A stretch of DNA of 49,952 nucleotides, taken from a virus. A model generated the notes under the pieces. It had not been told where the DNA came from. It ran no database searches and worked only from the letters and a program-made list of their open reading frames with translations. The translations under genes were made by a program, and so were the position numbers. The stretch lies in the IMG/VR virus record IMGVR_UViG_3300006305_000004, positions 1 through 49,952 of that record; one strand, written 5' to 3'. The number at the start of each line of letters is the position of its first letter. Positions within the stretch are counted from its first letter, which is position 1. Shown here piece after piece: positions 31,029-38,164 of the stretch.

Positions 31029-33774
31029 GTAGCGTAGCTGGGGCAGGGTGTGAAGATTTGAGCTTTAAATCTACGTTTGTGTTACGTTCGTAGACTGGGA
31101 TAGTTTTGATAAACTCTTCGAGATATGGTGCATCAGATGCGTTGTACTCGTCCAGTTCTGTTGATTCGTATACTTCTGTGTAGTCAGGTTTACCGACTCG
31201 TTCAAGTGTTGTTTCATAAAGTCCAATCTTTCCAAAGTGTATTTTAACTCTATGTAAAATTAGAGATGAGTTGACATCGGCAGATACCTTTTCTCCTTGA
31301 CCTTTTGTAGGATAGAAGGTAGGAAATGTAACCTCGTAGTCGTAGATGTAACCTATTGTAAGTGTCACACCTGACCAGTTACCCGGTAAAGTAAAACTTG
31401 TACCTGATACTGTAGGTTTTGCGTACCGTCCAACTCGTGTAGATGATGTGTTTGTATCAATTACTACTAAATCATAGTTAGGCGTGGTAACTGTATTTAG
31501 CCAACTAACACCAGTAAAGGTAGTTATATTCGTAGTTGCGTTAAAGCTGCCGCCGCTAACAGTAGTATGATTATCCACATGTAATAAGAAGTCGACATTA
31601 TCTTGTACTATGCTAGGGTCTGAATCAGCCTGCACTAATTTTATACTCTGTAAATAATAGTCACTATCTAGAAAGAAGTACTCATCATTGATAATAAAAT
31701 GATATATTAGAGGATTGTTAAGCTTCCATCTAAACCATGCAGCCTGTTGTCGTTTATTGGCTATCTGTAAATACTTATAACCAAAGACTATATCTGAGTT
31801 TGTTTTGCCCATCAATACTATAGAGTTTTCTCTAGAGTTAGTAATTAGGTCTATATCTTTTGGTAGAAGAGTAGGTACAATCTTACTTACCTCTACCACG
31901 TTTGGTTCTCCTTCTCTCTGTACGTTTGCCATTTCATTGAAGCGGCTAAACTTACCTGAGTTATCTATATAGGCAACAGTTGTACCTAGAGATATAGGAG
32001 GTATGGTTTCATTATAATTAAATGTTGCTACACTACGCAGTTTAGCTGTATCTGGATTCAGAACTGTGTCATCAGATGCTAACAAGAACTGTTGGTTTGT
32101 ACTAAACACAAGCAAACCTGTATTGATTTCGATACCATCAAATAGTTCTGACGGAAACATAGATGCAGCAGATATATCTATCGGGTCACTTGCTGATGTT
32201 GTAAGTGCTGATTCTACAAAGAAGTCAGGTATACCAAGGGTTCCCGGTCGTGAGGTTATGACGTTTTCACCTGACAACAGTGCTAGCCTGTTACGGAAAA
32301 ACAATACTTTGTTAATACGTTTACCTACAAAGCTAGGTAATGGGTTAGTTGTATCATCACCAACTCGCCTATCTTCATACGTAAACTGCCGTACAGTAAA
32401 TGTAGTTGCAGCTGTACGTTGTATTACAAGCGGCATATTAGTCAATGTTTTAGCTATGCCGGGTTTAGCACATTCAGACCAAGATCCGGAGCCGTCTTGA
32501 TTGTTCTCTCCATCAAAACGTACATAGTAGTCATCTTCATCTGCCATTCGAGAGTTAGAAATCTTAACTATATAACCATGCTTACACTGGGTTGGTAAGT
32601 TTGTTACGTCGTTAACAGAACTCTGCATAACTCGCATAAGATCTTCTTCTACAACTTCTACGTTAAATGCGTTAGCACTTGATAAATACATACCAGAACC
32701 GATAATCTTAGCACTGATACCTGATATAGCATCTATCTCTGCTTTTAAACTGCCCAAAATAGCATCAGCAGTGACAGCAGTCTGCGCATCAAACGGTGTA
32801 GGAGCTGGTCTAATAAGACCTAAATTAGCTTGTACAGTTGTTCTTTCGTGATCTACCACTTTGATAGTATATGTAGCAGCGGCATCTGGTGTACCATTAC
32901 CATTAGTATCTGCGCCGCCTGCGGCTGCTGTAAGTGTAGCTGTAACTGTATCGTTTGTTACATAACCTTCGCCACCATGTAGAAGTACAGCTTCTCTATT
33001 GTAGCTACATCTGTAGTTTTGCCCACCAGCACCGTTTTGGTTAGCACTATAATTAGGACTTACACCTTGTTGCCCAAGAACATTAAGTCTAAATATTAAA
33101 TTTGTTTTAGTACCAGAATCTATACTAAATACTTGTGTACCTATACCGGGACAATGACCTGTGCCATCTGTTTCGTCAAGATCATCACTCTGTATTTCAA
33201 TACGTGTAGCACGATCAAGAGTTTGTGTGGTAGTATTGTTTGATATGTTTAGTCCATACTGCCTACCGTTTTCTGTACGTAGTAACTCTATGAAAGCGAA
33301 GTGAGCATCTGGTGTAGCATCTGTAGTTCCCGTTGTCCCAACGAGAGTGTTAGCATTAGTAGTATCACGATTAGTAACAAAGGTGGTATCATTGATTGTA
33401 AGTGTCTGTAGATTTTCTGGTGTGCTTGTAGCTAAATAGTTTTGTATAGCTGTTTGGCCACCTGTACCGTAGGCTGTAGTCATTAGCTGTCCATCGTTAC
33501 AACGCCAGACTCTGACTTGGCCATCAGCTGCTATCTGTCCAATATAAGATCCTTCTGTTTCGTCACGAAAGTAGTGAAACCACGAACCTCCACTCTGTAC
33601 ACTGGTAAGAGCATCGGTTCCTATTCTTTTAGCACCCGGCCTTTTGAAAAGACCTTTGGTTACATCTGGTATAGCGTTGATAGAATCTGTAACCTGACCG
33701 GGAAATTTCAAGTTATCAGGCTGCTCTGATATACCCAATGAGTATTGTGGAATGGTTTGTGTTACGCCTGCCAT
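30976..33774 (-). CDS. Tail tubular protein B (T7 gp12-like nozzle)
   Basis: The 932-residue protein opens MAGVTQTIPQYSLGISEQPD and has the beta-rich composition and length of the gp12 nozzle family (T7: 794). Segments such as LFKRPGAKRIGT and NRLALLSGENVITSRPGTLG are typical. It forms the distal tail tube to which fibres attach. The ATG overlaps the stop of tail tube A. Confidence 0.9.
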   Translation of the reverse strand: MAGVTQTIPQYSLGISEQPDNLKFPGQVTDSINAIPDVTKGLFKRPGAKRIGTDALTSVQSGGSWFHYFRDETEGSYIGQIAADGQVRVWRCNDGQLMTTAYGTGGQTAIQNYLATSTPENLQTLTINDTTFVTNRDTTNANTLVGTTGTTDATPDAHFAFIELLRTENGRQYGLNISNNTTTQTLDRATRIEIQSDDLDETDGTGHCPGIGTQVFSIDSGTKTNLIFRLNVLGQQGVSPNYSANQNGAGGQNYRCSYNREAVLLHGGEGYVTNDTVTATLTAAAGGADTNGNGTPDAAATYTIKVVDHERTTVQANLGLIRPAPTPFDAQTAVTADAILGSLKAEIDAISGISAKIIGSGMYLSSANAFNVEVVEEDLMRVMQSSVNDVTNLPTQCKHGYIVKISNSRMADEDDYYVRFDGENNQDGSGSWSECAKPGIAKTLTNMPLVIQRTAATTFTVRQFTYEDRRVGDDTTNPLPSFVGKRINKVLFFRNRLALLSGENVITSRPGTLGIPDFFVESALTTSASDPIDISAASMFPSELFDGIEINTGLLVFSTNQQFLLASDDTVLNPDTAKLRSVATFNYNETIPPISLGTTVAYIDNSGKFSRFNEMANVQREGEPNVVEVSKIVPTLLPKDIDLITNSRENSIVLMGKTNSDIVFGYKYLQIANKRQQAAWFRWKLNNPLIYHFIINDEYFFLDSDYYLQSIKLVQADSDPSIVQDNVDFLLHVDNHTTVSGGSFNATTNITTFTGVSWLNTVTTPNYDLVVIDTNTSSTRVGRYAKPTVSGTSFTLPGNWSGVTLTIGYIYDYEVTFPTFYPTKGQGEKVSADVNSSLILHRVKIHFGKIGLYETTLERVGKPDYTEVYESTELDEYNASDAPYLEEFIKTIPVYERNTNVDLKLKSSHPAPATLHALSWEGDYSPRFYQRV

Positions 33775-34385
33775 TATCTCCTTAGATTTCTAAATGGTTG
33801 ATATGTTTGGTATGCTGTGCCCTCTGGGAATCCCATCATGCTGTGGTCAGCTTGGTTGCACTCATACTCTTGTAGTGCAGCTCTTGCCTGTTGCTCCTGT
33901 ACTCCTAATAATCTTACTAACCCTGCGTTAGCAACGAGTTGTGTAGCTGCGATTCTAGATGCTCTGTATACTATGTATCTTTTAAATGGAATAGGTAGAT
34001 CTTCAAATACATATAACCTGACAACATCAAGATCTATGTCACCATCAAACTCGTCTGTGTGATCTGTCTTGTCATACAAGAATCCATTACGACGTATAAG
34101 GTCATGGTGTCTACGAGCTTGATTATCATGTAAGTCCATAGAAATTATGTCGTTACTTATTGCAATCTTCTTGTTTGCATCTGGTGTAAACTTTACATGA
34201 TACTCTGTGTTGAAATGCCAGCCTTCTGACTGTGTATCAACGTTAGCATCACGTAGTAAATTAAATATAAAAGACACCTCTGGGTTGTCAAAGTTAAGAG
34301 TTGTAAGAGGTGCTTGTCCGATAGCTCCCAGTATAGAGTTCACTGCGGATAGTTCGGTATCGGTGTCAATAGTTGTGGTAGCCAT
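33774..34385 (-). CDS. Tail tubular protein A (T7 gp11-like adaptor)
   Basis: The 203-residue protein contains ELSAVNSILGAIGQAPLTTL and the YRASRIAATQLVANAGL helix region characteristic of gp11 proteins (T7: 196). It forms the ring connecting portal and nozzle. It is the first gene after the capsid terminator, so its expression should be lower than that of the capsid. Confidence 0.92.
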   Translation of the reverse strand: MATTTIDTDTELSAVNSILGAIGQAPLTTLNFDNPEVSFIFNLLRDANVDTQSEGWHFNTEYHVKFTPDANKKIAISNDIISMDLHDNQARRHHDLIRRNGFLYDKTDHTDEFDGDIDLDVVRLYVFEDLPIPFKRYIVYRASRIAATQLVANAGLVRLLGVQEQQARAALQEYECNQADHSMMGFPEGTAYQTYQPFRNLRR

Positions 34386-34386
34386 A

Positions 34387-34410
34387 AGAAAAAAGGGAGC
34401 CGAAGCCCCC
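34387..34410 (-). terminator. Rho-independent terminator after the major capsid gene
   Basis: Minus strand GGGGGC-TTCG-GCTCCC followed by six T: a six-pair stem (one G-U) with the very stable UUCG loop. It lies about 15 bases after the capsid stop, the same place as T-phi after T7 gene 10. Partial termination here would give more capsid than tail mRNA. Confidence 0.93.
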
Positions 34411-34424
34411 GTATAAAAATAAAA

Positions 34425-35615
34425 TTAAGCGTTAGCTGGGTATGTAGTACCAAATCCAGATGGCTTAGTTGTTGTTCCAGCGAACAATTCAACACAAGCA
34501 GCTGGGTTTAGGAAGTCTGCTCCCATAGCTAGTCTTCCAAGGATTACGTCACCTTGGTATACAACTGAAACGTCACCTGAAGTTACCTGAACCTGTGGGC
34601 CGATAGCTTCTACAACACCAGCAGCTTCTCTTTGGAAGATAAGTCCGCATGTGTTTGCAAAGTCGGTTGAGTTTCCGTAGTTGTTATTGATACCTGTAAC
34701 TGAAGCTCTTGCATCTTCTGTAGACTCAGAGATGAATGAACCTGTGTTACCGGGGTCAATAGTTGCAAGGTCAGTACCAGCAGATGCACCTGATGAAGGA
34801 GCATACTTTGTACCATACTTGCTGAAGAATGGGATGTTCATTGACTTGAAGATCTGGATGCCTGCAATTTCAATGATACCTTGTCCACTCTGTAGAGCTG
34901 TACCTTGTACGTCTCTGTTTACAAGACCATTAGAACCGATAGCTTGTATAAGTTCGTAGTACTGTCTTGGGTTTAGGACAGCAACTCTGCCTTCAGTTCC
35001 AACACCTTTCTCGTCTAGTGCAGCAGCTGCATCATAGAAAGCTGAGATTAGGTGTGTTGAGTTGTAAGCATCGTCTGCGTCTGATCCAGCACCAACTTGG
35101 ATCTGTGTTCCACCGGGCTCTACAAAGTTAGTCATAGAAACAGGAGAAGCCTGTCTAGCACCTTTTGCGATAGCACGGAAGATTAATCTGTCATACTTCT
35201 CTGCAAGAGCATAACCGATTTTGTTGGAGATTTCACCACGTAAGTCGTAGTGTGCAAGTGTCTCGTCTAGCTCATAAACGAAAGCACTGGAGATAAGAAG
35301 ATCATCTATTGTGATTGTCTTCTCAGCTACTGGAGGAGCCTTTTGGTCGTTACCTAAAATGCTCTGGCCGGGTGTATGATACTCGGCTGTTGTGCGACCA
35401 GTGTAGATGAACTGCATAGACTTACCTGATGTAAGTGTTCTCTTCTGCACTAAGTCTCTAGCGATTGTATTTCTCTGGAAGCCTTTAAACATCTCTCCAC
35501 TGAACAGCTTCAAGTAAAGGGCTCTAGGATCACTACCGCCGTTTAACGCACCCTGTCTTGTGAGTTGTGTTGGGTTAACGTTAGATTGATGATCGAAAGA
35601 TCCGGGGTATGCCAT
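34425..35615 (-). CDS. Major capsid protein (T7 gp10-like)
   Basis: The 396-residue protein has an HK97-type fold by family. ALYLKLFSGEMFKGFQRNTI, TSGKSMQFIYTGRTTAEYHT and VAVLNPRQYYELIQA are hallmark segments of T7-like capsids (T7: 345). It forms the shell. The leader before it is long and structured (palindromes and hairpins), and the ATG has only a weak purine run before it, unusual for the most abundant protein. A stem-loop terminator follows. Confidence 0.95.
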   Translation of the reverse strand: MAYPGSFDHQSNVNPTQLTRQGALNGGSDPRALYLKLFSGEMFKGFQRNTIARDLVQKRTLTSGKSMQFIYTGRTTAEYHTPGQSILGNDQKAPPVAEKTITIDDLLISSAFVYELDETLAHYDLRGEISNKIGYALAEKYDRLIFRAIAKGARQASPVSMTNFVEPGGTQIQVGAGSDADDAYNSTHLISAFYDAAAALDEKGVGTEGRVAVLNPRQYYELIQAIGSNGLVNRDVQGTALQSGQGIIEIAGIQIFKSMNIPFFSKYGTKYAPSSGASAGTDLATIDPGNTGSFISESTEDARASVTGINNNYGNSTDFANTCGLIFQREAAGVVEAIGPQVQVTSGDVSVVYQGDVILGRLAMGADFLNPAACVELFAGTTTKPSGFGTTYPANA

Positions 35616-35644
35616 TTCTTTATAGAATGTATTGGTTTACGTTC

Positions 35645-35702
35645 TTCAGTACTGAAATTTTTTTTGGCCATATTTTTGTGGTCTATCCCACCGTCTAGAC
35701 GG
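35645..35702 (-). other. Two perfect 12-base palindromes in the capsid leader
   Basis: TTCAGTACTGAA (35645-35656) and CCGTCTAGACGG (35691-35702) lie 30 and 76 bases before the capsid ATG, separated by an A-rich run. They could be protein-binding sites, RNase III-type processing hairpins or mRNA stabilisers. Confidence 0.55.
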
Positions 35703-35735
35703 ATTGAGGTATCTGCCTTAGCAGGCTCGCTCCAA

Positions 35736-35782
35736 TAGAGATGGGAGGACTTGAACCTCCCTGTACGGCCTTAACCGATTAC
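35736..35782 (-). other. tRNA-like 3' half in the capsid leader
   Basis: The minus strand has GGGAGG-TTCAAGT-CCTCCC, a perfect T-arm with the invariant TTCRANT loop, followed by ATCTCTA, like the 3' acceptor strand and discriminator of a tRNA. Before it is an imperfect hairpin GTAATCGG/CCGTAC. No D-arm or matching 5' acceptor strand (AGAGATG) was found at the right distance, so it is not a complete tRNA. A tRNA-derived attachment site or a degraded tRNA are possible. P-SSP7 is known to carry a tRNA-matching att site. Confidence 0.5.
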
Positions 35783-35824
35783 TCTTGTGTACTTAATGCC
35801 ACGATATACGTAGGTTACAGTCAT
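35771..35824 (-). CDS. 17-residue YRG peptide before the capsid gene
   Basis: It reads MTVTYVYRGIKYTRVIG. The ATG has a good GGAGAG site four bases upstream. The YRGxxY pattern is that of the short DUF4278 domain found in cyanobacteria and their phages, reduced here to its core. Real translation is plausible because of the ribosome binding site and motif, but the size demands caution. Confidence 0.5.
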   Translation of the reverse strand: MTVTYVYRGIKYTRVIG

Positions 35825-35839
35825 TGTACTCTCCATATA

Positions 35840-35883
35840 CCAAGCCCCGTTCCATGCTTGGGTGTCATGCGTCCCTTGCGGGA
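35840..35883 (-). other. Two hairpins between the small-gene block and the capsid leader
   Basis: CCAAGC/GCTTGG with a 10-nt loop (35840-35861) and TCCC-TTGC-GGGA (35872-35883, with flanking CGTCC/GGACG pairing possible). No U-tract follows. Together with the palindromes and tRNA-like element they make the 280 bases upstream of the capsid gene highly structured. Confidence 0.45.
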
Positions 35884-35898
35884 TGAACGGACGGCAAG

Positions 35899-36135
35899 TT
35901 ACTTCTTGCGTCGTTTGTGGTTGTAGTTTATACGACGACTACTTGTCTTTGTTCTGTTGAACTTGGCCTTCTCGCCACTCGACATCTCACCTGTAGTCTT
36001 AGGTGTTTTAGATGACACACGTCTAGATGGTCTGCAAGCTGGGTAGCCTTTACGCTTCTCACCTTTCTGTCTGCCACAGGGCTTACCAGTTTTGGTGTCA
36101 ACCCATTTCTCTTGGAACCATCTACGTAAGCTCAT
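35899..36135 (-). CDS. Basic conserved cyanophage protein, 78 residues
   Basis: It starts MSLRRWFQEKWVDTKTGKPC and has CGRQKGEKRKGYPACRP, the pattern of a small Lys/Arg-rich family (DUF5872-like) common in cyanophages. Function unknown; nucleic-acid binding is likely from charge. ATGA overlap with the preceding gene. Confidence 0.75.
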   Translation of the reverse strand: MSLRRWFQEKWVDTKTGKPCGRQKGEKRKGYPACRPSRRVSSKTPKTTGEMSSGEKAKFNRTKTSSRRINYNHKRRKK

Positions 36136-36296
36136 CTTCTTTTCTTTTTAGTGTAGCCGGGTGCTGTTCTTTTTACACCACCTGATTTGACCTGACCCTT
36201 ACATACCTTAACAGCGTATGCGTTTGCGTATGCAGAGGGGTAGACCTTAAACTTTCTTTTGGCAGCTGCTTTACCGCGTGGACATAATTTACCCAT
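36132..36296 (-). CDS. Basic conserved cyanophage protein, 54 residues
   Basis: It reads MGKLCPRGKAAAKRKFKVYP, continues SAYANAYAVKVCKGQ and ends TAPGYTKKKRR. The SAYANAYAVKVCKG segment is shared by many cyanophages. It is basic with two Cys. Overlaps of TGATG and ATGA link it to both neighbours. Confidence 0.75.
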   Translation of the reverse strand: MGKLCPRGKAAAKRKFKVYPSAYANAYAVKVCKGQVKSGGVKRTAPGYTKKKRR

Positions 36297-36352
36297 CAGC
36301 GTTTCTTACCTCCATGCTTGCAGCCACATTTAGATCCTTTCTTGTGTGCCAT
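36296..36352 (-). CDS. 18-residue Cys/Lys/Gly peptide
   Basis: It reads MAHKKGSKCGCKHGGKKR. The CGCxH arrangement could bind a metal. It is supported mainly by TAATG and TGATG overlaps with the genes on both sides in an otherwise gap-free chain. Confidence 0.45.
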   Translation of the reverse strand: MAHKKGSKCGCKHGGKKR

Positions 36353-36570
36353 TATGCTTTACCTTTTTTGTTTTTCATCATTTTCTTAAGCCTTCTCTGC
36401 TCTTCGATTGCTTTATCTAGGTTTGCTCCACCAGTAAAGTCATCATCTTTGAGTCTTTTTTGTAGGTTCTTAAGATTTCTAGGTGTTATATCCATGGCAA
36501 GTTTACTGCCTTTTCTCTCACGCTCTTCGATCTGTTCTGGATCGTCGTCACGCATCCTGTATGTTTTCAT
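36352..36570 (-). CDS. Small charged helical protein, 72 residues
   Basis: It starts MKTYRMRDDDPEQIEERERK; an earlier Met in frame would overlap the preceding gene. It is a charged helix with a basic end (KKMMKNKKGKA). Function unknown. Confidence 0.6.
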   Translation of the reverse strand: MKTYRMRDDDPEQIEERERKGSKLAMDITPRNLKNLQKRLKDDDFTGGANLDKAIEEQRRLKKMMKNKKGKA

Positions 36571-36571
36571 G

Positions 36572-36826
36572 TTAGCACTTCCATCTGCGTAAGGCAAGTG
36601 CCTTTCGTGTAGGCTTGCCGTTTGGTTTTTTGAGTGGGCCTTTCATGCCAGACATGCGAGCACAAAATGACCTCTTTCTAGCCCCTCCTCCGGGCTGTGG
36701 AGCTTTGAGATTAGAGCCAGTGGCACGATTGTACTTGGCTCTTCCCTTAGCTGTCAGGCCGCCTTTGCGACTCTTCTCACCTCTTCCGAGAGACAGGCTT
36801 ACTCCCTTTCGTTTTCTTTTTGCCAT
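36572..36826 (-). CDS. Basic conserved protein (DUF6321-like), 84 residues
   Basis: RGEKSRKGGLTAKGRAKYNR, then ATGSNLKAPQPGG and SFCARMSGMKGP, is a strongly conserved phage pattern. It is Lys/Arg/Gly-rich with a few Cys. The role is unknown; such proteins cluster next to capsid genes in cyanophages. Confidence 0.75.
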   Translation of the reverse strand: MAKRKRKGVSLSLGRGEKSRKGGLTAKGRAKYNRATGSNLKAPQPGGGARKRSFCARMSGMKGPLKKPNGKPTRKALALRRWKC

Positions 36827-36935
36827 TTCTAAGTTTTGCGAAGTCAGCTCCTGTGATTTTATCTCGGGGTGGTGCTACTCTGGCAATCTTCATTTGCTTG
36901 GCAGAGTACTTCTTCTTACCAGCTGGCTTAGGCAT
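36777..36935 (-). CDS. Basic conserved cyanophage protein, 52 residues
   Basis: It starts MPKPAGKKKYSAKQMKIARV and has PRDKITGADFAKLR, the MKIARVA...DFxKLR pattern of a small cyanophage family. Its end overlaps the DUF6321-like gene by 50 nt, and its ATG overlaps the hli stop as TAATG. Confidence 0.7.
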   Translation of the reverse strand: MPKPAGKKKYSAKQMKIARVAPPRDKITGADFAKLRNGKKKTKGSKPVSRKR

Positions 36936-37069
36936 TACAGGATACCGGGTATGATTTGTCCTGTAGTGATGTATGTGCCGATAGCGATTACGAATCCTAT
37001 CATTGCTAGTCTTCCGTTTAGCTCTTCAGCTGGATGCCATTTCTGGTTTTCGTGGTTGTGATGTGTCAT
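36935..37069 (-). CDS. hli: High-light-inducible protein (Hli), phage-encoded
   Basis: The 44-residue protein has the chlorophyll-binding helix signature of Hli/CAB-type proteins: AEELNGRLAMIGFVIAIGTY followed by TGQIIPGIL. The Glu, Asn and Arg of ExxNGRxAM are present, as is the TGQ turn. Host and phage Hli proteins bind chlorophyll in thylakoids and protect photosystem II assembly; phage copies help keep photosynthesis going during infection. Here it sits in the small-gene block beside the capsid gene, with no psbA near. It is the strongest single sign of a cyanobacterial host. TAATG overlap with the next gene. Confidence 0.92.
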   Translation of the reverse strand: MTHHNHENQKWHPAEELNGRLAMIGFVIAIGTYITTGQIIPGIL

Positions 37070-37071
37070 AG

Positions 37072-37254
37072 TTATACTGGGTAGTTGTTGTTTTCTTTGA
37101 AGACATCTCTCTTCTTCTTGTTGTTCTTTGCTAAAGGATAGATCAGCCCCGGTATTGGGAGCTGTCTATAGTACTCCTTCTTCTCTGGTTTGAATACATC
37201 ATAAGGAGAGCGTGGGTCTGAAGTAGGTTTCTTCTTTCCTTTCTTCTTGTCCAT
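37072..37254 (-). CDS. Small Lys-rich protein, 60 residues
   Basis: It starts MDKKKGKKKPTSDPRSPYDV and contains YYRQLPIPGLIYPLA. Function unknown. It is the gene before hli in the transcript and overlaps the stop of the preceding peptide gene (TAATG). Confidence 0.65.
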   Translation of the reverse strand: MDKKKGKKKPTSDPRSPYDVFKPEKKEYYRQLPIPGLIYPLAKNNKKKRDVFKENNNYPV

Positions 37255-37364
37255 TACTTTTTCTTCTTCTTAAGTTTCTTTAGCTTTTCTAGAGCCATCT
37301 TTTTCTTCATGGCTGGTGTCATTTTTTTCTTTGGCTTCATTCCGCCACCGTAATGTCCGGGCAT
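37254..37364 (-). CDS. 36-residue Lys/Met-rich peptide
   Basis: It reads MPGHYGGGMKPKKKMTPAMK and ends in a Lys run. The MPGHYGGGMKP beginning is familiar from cyanophages. It starts just after the scaffold gene. Confidence 0.6.
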   Translation of the reverse strand: MPGHYGGGMKPKKKMTPAMKKKMALEKLKKLKKKKK

Positions 37365-37366
37365 AG

Positions 37367-38164
37367 TTAAAACTCCAAGTCTGATCTGTCTAGTTTTTGT
37401 ATTACGTCTTGTCTGTAAGCTGGATCTCTGTCGTAACGAGGATCATTCATCGCTGCGACTAGCTCTTGCTGACTGCGGAAAACGTCACCGCTGTTTTGTG
37501 GGGCTTTGCCTGTTACCATTCTACCTTCTACTCCATTTGCACTATCGTATTCTGCTTTGAGCCCAGACACTGCTAACTGTATAGCCTGTACACTGCCTGT
37601 ATTTACGACTTCATCAAATGCAACGATTTGGTCTTGTGGTAAATTAGTCTTAGCCCAGTTTACTATTTGAGCATACTGCTGCTCACCGCCTGCTGAGTTC
37701 TTGATCTGGTTGATCTGAGCTGTAGTGATCTCAGCCGGTGGAGCACCTTGCTGCTGAAACTCTGGATTCTGTGACACTTCCATGTACGCCTTGATTAAAT
37801 CTTGGCTGGACATAGAGGAGAACTTAGCCATAGTCTCAGGTGACAACTTGTTACCATTGTCAAAGTACTCCTTACTAGCGTCAGTGATAAGAGTAGCACC
37901 CTCGGACATCTTTGGTGTATCCTCGGGCTGCTCCTCCGCACTGGCTGTTTCGGTTTCCGTCTCTTCTTTTTTCTCTCCAAGTTTAGCCTGTAACTCTATG
38001 TAAGCTTTCTCTAACTCTTGAGCACTCTTATACTTACCAGCATAAACTTGCTCTTCTTGTTGAGATATAGATTCACCAACAGCTAGAGAGTCTTGCTCTT
38101 CTGCTGTTAGATTATCTACAGTTGTTACATTCTGTGGCTCTTGGTATGATAATGTTTCTGACAT
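37367..38164 (-). CDS. Scaffolding protein (T7 gp9-like)
   Basis: The 265-residue protein is acidic and Gln/Glu-rich in its N-terminal half (EEKKEETETETASAEEQPED-type composition), with a more ordered C-terminal half. Position between portal and capsid and low complexity fit a scaffold that guides shell assembly and then leaves. T7 gp9 is 307 residues. Confidence 0.85.
   Translation of the reverse strand: MSETLSYQEPQNVTTVDNLTAEEQDSLAVGESISQQEEQVYAGKYKSAQELEKAYIELQAKLGEKKEETETETASAEEQPEDTPKMSEGATLITDASKEYFDNGNKLSPETMAKFSSMSSQDLIKAYMEVSQNPEFQQQGAPPAEITTAQINQIKNSAGGEQQYAQIVNWAKTNLPQDQIVAFDEVVNTGSVQAIQLAVSGLKAEYDSANGVEGRMVTGKAPQNSGDVFRSQQELVAAMNDPRYDRDPAYRQDVIQKLDRSDLEF

Noticed and set aside
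35690-35840. Complete tRNA gene in the capsid leader
   Set aside because: T-arm and 3' acceptor strand are convincing, but I found no D-arm, no 7-nt anticodon loop with a sound stem and no complementary 5' acceptor strand at a usual distance, in normal or permuted order.
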